Shown here: positions 44,823 through 52,432 of the stretch, piece by piece
Layout: each line of letters opens with the position of its first letter
Position numbering within the stretch: position 1 is the first letter of the stretch
Origin: an uncultured Muribaculaceae bacterium
Lineage (GTDB): Bacteria > Bacteroidota > Bacteroidia > Bacteroidales > Muribaculaceae
DNA: 64,000 nt
Assembly: GCA_944321685.1 (NCBI GenBank)
Contig: CALUMH010000008.1
Span: 1-64,000, forward strand
Direction of reading: 5' to 3'
Program-made: the position numbers and the translations under genes
Notes under the pieces: generated by a model
What the model was told of the DNA's origin: nothing
Database searches by the model: none
The model's input: the letters and a program-made list of their open reading frames with translations, nothing else

Positions 44823-45311
44823 TTATTCTTTTTCGGTATATCCGTTACGCTCGTTAAGCATTTCGGCATAAATGCGGCAACCAAGGCCCACCATGCCCAC
44901 GCATGGCCGCTTGCGGTAATATTCGTTCGTGCGGGCACTCGGCATGGTACCTTCTTTCACTCCGGGTTTCAACCCGAGCAACTCGGCACATATCAATGAG
45001 CCGGTTTCCTGCTTGAACCTGGCGGCAAGGTCCTGCACCAATTGGTAATTGTCGCCTCGGCCTTTAAGGTCGCCGGCAACCACCGACCCGTTTTCAAGCC
45101 CTGCAAGCAGGAACATCCCGTTGGCTCCGCCGCAAGTCAGCCTCATGCGGCCTATGCCGGCACCAAACGATGCCGAGACACGCAATGCCATATCCTCGCT
45201 CAATCCATACACATCGGCAAAAGCCAATACCACCGATTGAGCACAATTATACCCTTTCTTGAAATTCTCCATTCCGCGCCGTTCGCGCTCTTCAACATCT
45301 AATTTTTCCAT
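44823..45311 (-). CDS. C_GCAxxG_C_C family protein
   Basis: 162 aa soluble protein. Conserved cysteine pattern: GYNCAQSVV, then MRLTCGGANGM, then SLICAELLG and PCVGMVGLGCRI. The profile C_GCAxxG_C_C matches with GG replacing the usual GA after the second Cys. The cysteines could bind a metal or flavin-like redox centre; family activity is not established, though some members are annotated as redox-active. It starts on the last base of the GT4 stop (one base overlap) and is followed by the antiporter. Confidence 0.85.
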   Translation of the reverse strand: MEKLDVEERERRGMENFKKGYNCAQSVVLAFADVYGLSEDMALRVSASFGAGIGRMRLTCGGANGMFLLAGLENGSVVAGDLKGRGDNYQLVQDLAARFKQETGSLICAELLGLKPGVKEGTMPSARTNEYYRKRPCVGMVGLGCRIYAEMLNERNGYTEKE

Positions 45312-46450
45312 TATGCTTGTTTTCCTAATACTTTCTTATAAACGTCCATTGTATTCTTTGCTATCGATTCGCGTGTAAACCGGTTTGCATGGCTATATCC
45401 CTGTTCAATCATCGACTTGCGCAGCCTGTCATCGCTCAAAATCTCACCAATTGCCGTTGCCATTCCGGCTTCATCGTCGGGGTCAACATAACGGCTTCCC
45501 TCGCCCCCGGCCTCTTCAAGGCACGACCCTGTAGCAGCCACCACAGGAACGCCGCAGCATAAAGCCTCAAGGACTGGTATGCCGAATCCCTCGTAACGCG
45601 ACGGATATACAAATACAGCCGCCGACTGATACACCGCAGGCAAATCGTTGAAATGTATCTGCCTGAACAAGACATTGCTGCCAAGATTATACTTAGCAAC
45701 ATATTCTTTCACTTTTTGGGCATAGCCGGTTTCCCGGCCCACTATCACAAGGGGCAAAGCCATGTTACCCATGACCCTGAGAGCCTTCACCGCAAGCAGC
45801 ACATTCTTGCGCTCCTCGACCGTACCCACATATAGCATGAATTGCCCCTCGGGCAGATTGTATTTTTCCCTCACCGATGCCAATTCCTTTTGGCTGCGCT
45901 CAACCCTGAACCCATCGTCGCATCCCTGGTACACCACATCGATTTTATCGGCACTGATACCATAGCTTCTCACTATGTCACGCTTGGTGCATTGGCTCAC
46001 GGCAATTATGCGGTCGCTGTTTTCACACGCCCGCCTGAACTTGTAATCATATATAAGCCTGTCGGCCGGCTTGTAACAATGCGGATAATATAAAAATATC
46101 AAGTCGTGAATGGTTACAACCGTTGGCACTGTGTTATGCGAAAGCGGCAATTCGTTGCTGAGCCCGTGGAAGATATCAATCCCGTCTCGACTGTAATCTC
46201 GCACTATGCCACTACCCACACGCCACAGCCCCGACAGCATCCTGTCGATGCCTCGTTGCGGACCTGCAAGATTTATGTTTTTCCGACTTAGTAACGGTTC
46301 AAGCCGGTTGTTATATCGCAATTTAGGGGCATACAACACATATTCGTTTTCGGGATAATATTCCGAAAGCACATCCACAACAAGCCTGCTGTAATTGCCC
46401 AGCCCGGTCTTGTTGTTCACTGCACGCTTGGCGTCAAATCCTATCTTCAT
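45311..46450 (-). CDS. Glycosyltransferase family 4
   Basis: 379 aa from 46450 (MKIGFDAKRAVNNKTGLGNY), the standard start; the longer frame runs over a -7 box. Two Rossmann domains: N-terminal acceptor half (DIFHGLSNELPLS, TIHDLIFLYYPHCY, IAVSQCTKRDIV) and C-terminal donor half with YVGTVEERKNVLLAVKAL and SRYEGFGIPVLEALCCG (E-x7-E). It transfers a sugar, probably mannose, from an NDP donor to a surface glycan. It heads a likely operon with C_GCAxxG and the antiporter. This intact enzyme contrasts with the GT4 stub at 27332. Confidence 0.92.
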   Translation of the reverse strand: MKIGFDAKRAVNNKTGLGNYSRLVVDVLSEYYPENEYVLYAPKLRYNNRLEPLLSRKNINLAGPQRGIDRMLSGLWRVGSGIVRDYSRDGIDIFHGLSNELPLSHNTVPTVVTIHDLIFLYYPHCYKPADRLIYDYKFRRACENSDRIIAVSQCTKRDIVRSYGISADKIDVVYQGCDDGFRVERSQKELASVREKYNLPEGQFMLYVGTVEERKNVLLAVKALRVMGNMALPLVIVGRETGYAQKVKEYVAKYNLGSNVLFRQIHFNDLPAVYQSAAVFVYPSRYEGFGIPVLEALCCGVPVVAATGSCLEEAGGEGSRYVDPDDEAGMATAIGEILSDDRLRKSMIEQGYSHANRFTRESIAKNTMDVYKKVLGKQA

Positions 46451-46477
46451 TGTCTGGGTTGAGCTATGTAGTTTCCG

Positions 46478-46485
46478 CAAAGTTA
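46478..46485 (-). promoter_or_regulatory. Putative -7 box for GT4 operon
   Basis: TAACTTTG on the minus strand, 28 bases before the GT4 start; no clear -33. Confidence 0.4.
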
Positions 46486-46513
46486 CGCATAATTCGGGAG
46501 TAATACACATAAA

Positions 46514-46544
46514 AAAGCCCCGTACAATCACTGCAGGGGGCTTT
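46514..46544 (-). terminator. Intrinsic terminator
   Basis: AAAGCCCC (46514-46521) pairs with GGGGCTTT (46537-46544). On the minus strand it is followed by more T (six in all at the stem edge). It would end a minus-strand transcript from the methyltransferase or a small RNA. Confidence 0.75.
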
Positions 46545-46670
46545 CTCATAAACGATATTTACAGAATGTATTGCGATTGTCAATACACCATTTTCTCGTA
46601 TTAACCAACTCGTATTAGAAGGTGTGAAGTATCAAGCCTTTATTATTGAAAATATAGAACTCGGTTTTAT
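46514..46670 (-). ncRNA. Candidate small RNA between methyltransferase and GT4 genes
   Basis: In this 311-bp gene-free space (46451-46761) the minus strand shows a -7 like TAATTTTG (46678-46685), a hairpin TGTATTG/CAATACA (46567-46587), a direct repeat of TAATACGAG (46595-46603 and 46609-46617 on the complement, 14-bp period) and a strong terminator (46514-46544). No reading frame of length. It could equally be the 3' untranslated tail of the methyltransferase transcript. Confidence 0.35.
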
Positions 46671-46761
46671 TACGTTGCAAAATTAAATCCCGATTATTAC
46701 AAACCGGTAACAATCCCGTTAAAATAGCAATACAAATGCCGGCGCATATTTCTTATTCTCA

Positions 46762-47580
46762 TTATTGTATTTTATAGCCGAGCAATGAACTGAAACGATA
46801 GCATAACCGTGGTATCCTGCCAAGGATTTGACCAAAGAAAAATCCCCACCTGTGCCGGAAAAATTTCATATAGTTTGCCTGGTCGATAAGCTGCAGTGCT
46901 GGCTCCCAACGTTCAACTTCATGCCCGTCGTCTATCCCCGATAAGATGCGGGCCTGTTGCCGCTTCATCGAATCGGGTTTCACGCCACGCTTGCTCATCA
47001 TTGTACCGCACACGTCAAACCACAATTCACCTCCGCCGAAGCGCATGGCTATATTATGCAAAAACCACCGCACCTTCACCACAGGAAAATACATAAGCAC
47101 ACCTTCGGCTACAAATATGAAGTTGCAATCCCGGTGTACATCGCGCAACTCATCCATCCACCCGGTTTCGAGCAACGATGCCGCAATGTAACAATCATCA
47201 GGTTGCTCGGGAATGAATTCACGGCGCAAAGCAATGACTTCAGGCAAATCGAGTTCATAAAACATAGCGCCAGTATCACAGCCTATGCGTTGATAGCGCG
47301 TATCAAGCCCACAACCCACATTGACGACGACCGTTTTCTCATGTGATGCGACAAAACGCCTCACGGCATCATCAAAATACCGGCCTCGCACCAGACACCC
47401 GACTTCACTCAACGGTGCCCTGTCGAACTGTGAATAATCATACTCGATACTTTCCACAATGCGTTCCGCAGCCTTGTCGTCAAGAATGGGATTTTTGCGG
47501 TGACTCTCTTTGGCACGCATATAAAGCGGTATCAGCAGCGTCTCGGCCACAACACTCTTAAATTCATGTTTTTGTTTCAT
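46762..47580 (-). CDS. Class I SAM-dependent methyltransferase, leucine carboxyl methyltransferase-like
   Basis: 272 aa from 47580 (MKQKHEFKSVVAETLLIPLY). The blocks PLYMRAKESHRKNPILDDKAA, RYFDDAVRRF, VVVNVGCGLDTRYQRI (SAM-binding motif I), FYELDLPEVIALR and FIFVAEGVLMYFP match the LCM/PPM1-like methyltransferases, whose bacterial members act on small molecules or polyketides. The substrate is unknown. It is a single gene with its own promoter (47640-47670). Confidence 0.87.
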   Translation of the reverse strand: MKQKHEFKSVVAETLLIPLYMRAKESHRKNPILDDKAAERIVESIEYDYSQFDRAPLSEVGCLVRGRYFDDAVRRFVASHEKTVVVNVGCGLDTRYQRIGCDTGAMFYELDLPEVIALRREFIPEQPDDCYIAASLLETGWMDELRDVHRDCNFIFVAEGVLMYFPVVKVRWFLHNIAMRFGGGELWFDVCGTMMSKRGVKPDSMKRQQARILSGIDDGHEVERWEPALQLIDQANYMKFFRHRWGFFFGQILGRIPRLCYRFSSLLGYKIQ

Positions 47581-47639
47581 ATTTCTTTTATTATTAATGA
47601 ACATTCTTCGATTCGTTCATGAAAAAAAGACTTTATCTG

Positions 47640-47670
47640 CAAAAGTATCATACCGCTACTTCACCGGCAA
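47640..47670 (-). promoter_or_regulatory. Promoter of the methyltransferase gene
   Basis: ATTG (TTG 47668-47670), 20 bases, TACTTTTG (47640-47647) on the minus strand matches the -33/-7 form; the start codon is 60 bases downstream. Confidence 0.55.
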
Positions 47671-47710
47671 TCCCCATTAATAGGTATTTCAAACATTGCC
47701 ATATACCAAC

Positions 47711-47752
47711 AAAAAAAGGTTGCCGCCTCCAAGCAATCGGGAAACGGCAACC
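47711..47752 (-). terminator. Terminator of the receptor-lipoprotein operon
   Basis: GGTTGCCG (47718-47725) with CGGCAACC (47745-47752), then seven T on the minus strand (47711-47717). It lies 30 bases after the lipoprotein stop. Confidence 0.8.
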
Positions 47753-47782
47753 ACAAGTTGTTGCGTATTTCTTCAGTATCGA

Positions 47783-49330
47783 TTAATAATCGGTGTTGTT
47801 AGGATCGAAGTTTGTCCAACCGTCCATCCAGTTGTCATCGGCGGCAAAAGCTCCAATGTAGCTTACATTGTCCATGCCGTCAACTCCTTCAAACGAAGCG
47901 GCTGTCAGCAACGGGCTGCCTGCTTGCGGCATATAGCCGGCACCTATATTGTCGGGATCGGAAAGCATCAGCGAAGAAGCATCATCATATACTTTATTAC
48001 CCGATTGCGACAAGAAGTAAGTGTGAGAATAAGATACTTGATTTGCATCGATTACCGTATCGTTAACAGCATCGTAAAGGACATCTTCATATATGCCGTT
48101 GAAATCACTGCCAAGAATATCCATACCGGCAAACCAAACGTTTTGTACCTTTACAGTACCGTTCTTTGCCATGTCAACAGTGTTGCCGCGCTGACCGTCG
48201 ATGATGATACCAACGGGGAAACCTACTGCTACCGAATTGTGGCAGTTCAAGCGGCTGCCGCGACGAATTTGCATGGCCGACTGGAATTGGCCGAGGGCAG
48301 AACCGTTATTCGGGAAGTAATCACCACCGTTGATGAATTCATTGGCAGTATTTGCAAAATTGTCACGACCGCACGGGCCTACGAAAGTAACATTGCTGAA
48401 TGTGCAAGTGGTATAAGGCTCGATATCGGCACCATCGCTGCAGTTATCCGACTCAAAACCATTCGACCTTGAAGTATCGGCAATGCGGGGATCTCGGAAT
48501 GACAGACAGAACTGAACGTTTCCGCTGAAACCGTTGTCGGTATCGAAATCATCGTCCCAACCCCTATAAGCAATAAGATACTTGCAATCGACAGTACCGC
48601 CAAACCACTCGAACGAATCGTCGTTGCTGAACGATACCTGAACATGGTCGATCTTTGTGCCACTACCCACCGAACCGAGTGTCAATCCGTTGATTTCCTG
48701 ATCGGTTTGGAAAGGATAACCGGCAAACTCGATGCGAACATAGCTCAATACACCCGAGTTGTCGTCGTCGATGCTACCACCGTGATGACTGCGCGGGCCA
48801 CCTTCGATTTGCATATCATCCTGGTTGTTGCGAGCCTGGCCGCAGATGATTACACCACCCCAGTCACCCGGCTTGCGTTGTCCTTTCGGTGAATTAGAAG
48901 TGAACACAATAGGTTCGGTTGCCGACCCTTGGGCAATCAACTTACCGCCTTTTTCAACGATGAGCGATGCCATTGTGGTCTTGTCGCCCTTGATAACCGT
49001 ACCCGGTTCTATGGTCAATTGCGCTCCGTTGGCTATATACACCCAACCTTTAAGCAAATATGTTCCTTTTTTAAGCGTTTGGTTGCCGGTAAAAACAAAA
49101 TCTTTATCGCCATTACCAATAACAGTTCCTTCAGGATTTTCAGTACCATCTTCGTTAAACAATAGGTGATCACAGCTTACGGCACCATTGTCTGTTCCCC
49201 ACACATAATCACCTTCACCGGGTTCCTCGGTTCCCGGACCCGAAGGTTTCTCCTCATCATCACTACAAGACACCGAGAACATAGAGATACCGGCAATGAG
49301 TGCATAAACAAAATAACTTTTAAACTTCAT
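47783..49330 (-). CDS. Surface lipoprotein, parallel beta-helix-like, partner of TonB receptor
   Basis: 515 aa from 49330 (MKFKSYFVYALIAGI). The lipobox VSC is followed at once by SDDEEKPSGPG, a strong surface-export signal for Bacteroidota lipoproteins. The body has right-handed beta-helix features: GWVYIANGAQLTIEPGTVIKG, IVEKGGKLIAQGSATEPIVF, GGVIICGQARNN, YVRIEFAGY and VQVSFSNDDSFEWFGG. Acidic runs (WDDDFDTDNG) could bind cations. In databases such proteins appear next to TonB receptors without a fixed name. It follows the receptor by 61 bases with no terminator between, so the two form one operon; probably a capture protein. Confidence 0.75.
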   Translation of the reverse strand: MKFKSYFVYALIAGISMFSVSCSDDEEKPSGPGTEEPGEGDYVWGTDNGAVSCDHLLFNEDGTENPEGTVIGNGDKDFVFTGNQTLKKGTYLLKGWVYIANGAQLTIEPGTVIKGDKTTMASLIVEKGGKLIAQGSATEPIVFTSNSPKGQRKPGDWGGVIICGQARNNQDDMQIEGGPRSHHGGSIDDDNSGVLSYVRIEFAGYPFQTDQEINGLTLGSVGSGTKIDHVQVSFSNDDSFEWFGGTVDCKYLIAYRGWDDDFDTDNGFSGNVQFCLSFRDPRIADTSRSNGFESDNCSDGADIEPYTTCTFSNVTFVGPCGRDNFANTANEFINGGDYFPNNGSALGQFQSAMQIRRGSRLNCHNSVAVGFPVGIIIDGQRGNTVDMAKNGTVKVQNVWFAGMDILGSDFNGIYEDVLYDAVNDTVIDANQVSYSHTYFLSQSGNKVYDDASSLMLSDPDNIGAGYMPQAGSPLLTAASFEGVDGMDNVSYIGAFAADDNWMDGWTNFDPNNTDY

Positions 49331-49391
49331 GTTGTTTTGATTTTTGAAAATGTTTAACAAGTAATTATATTTCTCTCTTTTATAATAGTAG

Positions 49392-52178
49392 TTAGAACGA
49401 ATAGCTTACACTTACCGAATAGTTGCGTCCGGGATCGAATTGACGCGTAACCTCTTCAATTTCGCCATGCGATGTTTCTTCAAATTGCTTATAGCAAATG
49501 TCTTCCGACAAAATGTTGCGCAATGAGAGCTTAACCTCGAAGTGGTTGCCGAATTTCTTCGATGCGCTCAAGTCAAGTGTGTTGCGTGGCATTTCATACG
49601 AATCGGGTATATTCACCACGTTGTCGCCGCTGCCAAGGCTGCGCCCTACTCCAACAATGCGCTTGCCAATACGGTTGTAAAGCAACGCCACATTCAAGTC
49701 GAGGTTGCGGGGCTGATAGAAAATCCCTGCATTGACAAGATAAGGCGACTGGCCTTGCATGGGACGGTCTTTCTCTTTCGACCCTTCGGGGAAAACCACT
49801 TTACTTTTAATCAATGCGCCATTGAAATTGATGCCGAAATCATTCAGGCCGATAAAATCAAGGTTCTTCTTTATCTCGACTTCAACACCGTATGTGTCGG
49901 CACCTTCGGCATTCTCATACGAGTAGGTAAGACTCGTGCCGCCATTCACTGTATATGTCCATTCTATAGGGTTCTTGAAGTGCTTATAGAAAAGCGATAC
50001 CGATACCAGTTCACCCGATGCGGGATAAAACTCATAACTCAAGTCAACATTGTCGATATATGCAGCTTCAAGGTCGGTGTTACCCTGCACGTTGCTGGCA
50101 AGGTCGAAATCATAGTAAACCGACGGTGACACTTCACGAAACTCGGGGCGGTTGATGCTGCGGCCGTATGACACACGAGCCTGGTGCTTGTCCGAGAATT
50201 TATATGCTGCATTCACCGAGGGAAAGAAATCGCTCGTCTCATAGAACAGGCTTCGCGGGCTTTCTTGATAATCACGAGTATTGCTTATAAGTTCCATCTT
50301 GTTATATTCATATCTCACACCGGCATATACATTGAACTTGTTAACCGGTATGTTTATTCCCACATAACCTGCCATGAGCTTGTTGTTGCCATCGTAATTG
50401 TTGGTCCAACGCACATTTTCAAGCATATACAACTTGTCGGCACCGTAGTTTCCATCAACGAGCAATTCGGTGGGTATATCCATATACATGAATCCCGAGG
50501 GGAGTGTGCTGTTTACCGGGTTATAAGAGTAGATGAAATCCCTTGCCCTGTAACTGCGAGTGCGATAATCGCCATATAAGCCCACCCTGAGTTCGGGCTG
50601 TATTTCACCAATCCAATATTTGTCACGGAAATTCACGTTAAGCGATGCCGTGTGCTCGTTAAGGCGGGTAAACTCCCGTTCTATGTCATTGGCACTCGAC
50701 AATCCAAGGTGACCGCGATCAAGTGCGTCGTTTATCACATAACGGCGACGGTCGGGCATACAATTGTTGGCGTAAGCGTATCCCACGCTCCAGTCAAGGC
50801 GGCGGTCATCGGTAAGTTGATGGCGACCCGTGAACTGCCCGTTATATGTGGTGCGGCTCATATAGTAATATTCGGCACTCTGCTCGTTATTGCTCTGAGC
50901 ATCGATTCCCACACGCGAGGTGTAACGGTCGCGACCCACTTGGTTGAATATATTCTTGAACTCATAACGATTGTTGCCGTCGGCGCTCAAGTAAGTCAGG
51001 TTAAGCATTGCACCTATCTTGGCATAATGGTTATACTGGTTATCCCGGCTGTTACGCAGATACACAGGGCGGTCGTTTGCCACATCGTATGCACCAAACA
51101 GCGAGTTTTCCATATTCAATATTGTACGGTAACTGTTACCATAATTCAACGTTCCAAGCAGGGCAAACGTCTTTCCTTCATCGCTTATCCAGCGTCGGTT
51201 AAGTTCGGCGTTGAACGACACGTCGGCCACCGGCTTTTTATTGCGAATGCGCCAGTCGTTATTCAGCCCGTTCTTTTGCAAATCCACACTGTTGTCAATT
51301 CCCGGAATACCTGTAAGCGCACCGTTGATACCACCGTCAAGACTGCGGAAACCGCTGTCGAAGCCAAGGAAATCGGTACTGCTGCCAAGTGCATACCTGA
51401 AGTCGCTGAAGTGTGTATTATCGTTGATGCTGCCACCAAGCGAAATCTTGAAAAAATTGGTGGCAGGTATGTCCTTCGTATTAATCATGACAAAGCCACC
51501 ACTGAAGTCGGCCGGATACTCGGGCGACGGCGACTTGATGATAATCATGTTATCAAGCTGAGACGACGGTATCATATCAAACGAATATGCCCGCGAATCG
51601 GCCTCGCTACTGGGGACGGCGCTGTTGTTAAGCCACACATTATTATAGCGTTGCGACAATCCGCGCACCATCACAAACCGGTCTTCGATAAGGCTGATAC
51701 CCGGAACGCGCTTGATAACTTCCGACGCATCGCTGTCTTGCGTGCGGCTGATTTGCTGCGCCGACACACCCGACTGCACCACAAGGCTGTTTTTTTGCAA
51801 ATTGACAATGGTTCCTTCCGAATCGCGGCGGGCTTGCGCCGTAACCACCACTTCGCTCAGCGTTTGGCTCTCCGACTCCATCACAAAGTCGGTAACCGTC
51901 AATCCTTCCACGTTTACCTCTTTCGATTGTGTCTTATAAAACACATACGATGCTTCCACCACATACTTGCCATTGCGCAACCCAGGAATTTCATAATTCC
52001 CGTCAACGTCGGTTGCCACTGTTATGCCCGCACTCGGCAGCGACACAGTGGCACCTATCAGCGGCTCATTGCTCTCGTCGGTCACCCGGCCTTTCAATGC
52101 AGCTGCATCGGCAGCCAACGCAACCAATCCTGTAAATATCAAAAGAAAAAACCTCAAACAATTTCTACTTCTCCCCAT
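49392..52178 (-). CDS. TonB-dependent receptor
   Basis: 928 aa. A signal peptide (FFLLIFTGLVALAADAAA) is followed by a CarboxypepD_reg-like domain (residues ~28-105, LKGRVTDESNEPLIGATVSL). The TonB-box-like SEVVVTAQARRD is near residue 110. The plug has SDASEVIKRVPGISLIEDRFVMVRGLSQRYNNVWLN and the barrel runs to the C-terminal YSVSVSYSF. It is not a SusC type: there is no SusD partner. It imports a bulky or scarce compound through the outer membrane with TonB energy. The substrate is unknown. Eight 11-bp-phased repeats (52234-52315) lie 56 bases upstream of the start codon and hint at response-regulator control. Confidence 0.93.
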   Translation of the reverse strand: MGRSRNCLRFFLLIFTGLVALAADAAALKGRVTDESNEPLIGATVSLPSAGITVATDVDGNYEIPGLRNGKYVVEASYVFYKTQSKEVNVEGLTVTDFVMESESQTLSEVVVTAQARRDSEGTIVNLQKNSLVVQSGVSAQQISRTQDSDASEVIKRVPGISLIEDRFVMVRGLSQRYNNVWLNNSAVPSSEADSRAYSFDMIPSSQLDNMIIIKSPSPEYPADFSGGFVMINTKDIPATNFFKISLGGSINDNTHFSDFRYALGSSTDFLGFDSGFRSLDGGINGALTGIPGIDNSVDLQKNGLNNDWRIRNKKPVADVSFNAELNRRWISDEGKTFALLGTLNYGNSYRTILNMENSLFGAYDVANDRPVYLRNSRDNQYNHYAKIGAMLNLTYLSADGNNRYEFKNIFNQVGRDRYTSRVGIDAQSNNEQSAEYYYMSRTTYNGQFTGRHQLTDDRRLDWSVGYAYANNCMPDRRRYVINDALDRGHLGLSSANDIEREFTRLNEHTASLNVNFRDKYWIGEIQPELRVGLYGDYRTRSYRARDFIYSYNPVNSTLPSGFMYMDIPTELLVDGNYGADKLYMLENVRWTNNYDGNNKLMAGYVGINIPVNKFNVYAGVRYEYNKMELISNTRDYQESPRSLFYETSDFFPSVNAAYKFSDKHQARVSYGRSINRPEFREVSPSVYYDFDLASNVQGNTDLEAAYIDNVDLSYEFYPASGELVSVSLFYKHFKNPIEWTYTVNGGTSLTYSYENAEGADTYGVEVEIKKNLDFIGLNDFGINFNGALIKSKVVFPEGSKEKDRPMQGQSPYLVNAGIFYQPRNLDLNVALLYNRIGKRIVGVGRSLGSGDNVVNIPDSYEMPRNTLDLSASKKFGNHFEVKLSLRNILSEDICYKQFEETSHGEIEEVTRQFDPGRNYSVSVSYSF

Positions 52179-52233
52179 TACTGTTATACCTATTGTTTTA
52201 CAAATTTTTCACGGTGCAAATTTCCGCCTTTGG

Positions 52234-52315
52234 TGTAACAACGGTTTTTCATAGCTGTGACAATTCGGTTACGGGCGTAACAATCCCTTTACACCCCGGT
52301 AACATTACTATAACA
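52234..52315. promoter_or_regulatory. 11-bp-phased direct repeat array (candidate PhoB/OmpR-class operator)
   Basis: Reading the plus strand, T-N-A-C-A cores occur at 52236, 52258, 52269, 52278, 52289, 52300 and 52311 (TAACA, TGACA, TTACG, TAACA, TTACA, TAACA, TAACA). Spacings are 22, 11, 9, 11, 11 and 11; a degenerate unit (TTTCA, 52247) fills the 22-base step. OmpR/PhoB-family regulators bind 11-bp direct repeats, and B. subtilis PhoP boxes are TTAACA-like with this period. It lies between the LruC terminator and the receptor start codon. Confidence 0.55.
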
Positions 52316-52333
52316 CTCGCCGCGCAGGCAAAC

Positions 52334-52370
52334 AAAAAAGCCTGTTGGCCGCTAAGCTCAACAGGCTTTT
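52334..52370 (-). terminator. Terminator of downstream LruC gene
   Basis: AAAAGCCTGTTG (52336-52347) and CAACAGGCTTTT (52359-52370), a 12-bp perfect stem with an 11-nt loop; six T follow on the minus strand. About 60 bases past the LruC stop. Confidence 0.85.
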
Positions 52371-52432
52371 ACTAATTTATATGCGTAATCAGATGTTTGT
52401 TTTCTTCATACTATTTTCACTCTTATATAATT

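Noticed and set aside
50652-52238. Long plus-strand open frame of about 530 codons opposite the TonB receptor
   Set aside because: The receptor on the minus strand has signal peptide, plug and barrel motifs; the opposite frame has no coherent domain.
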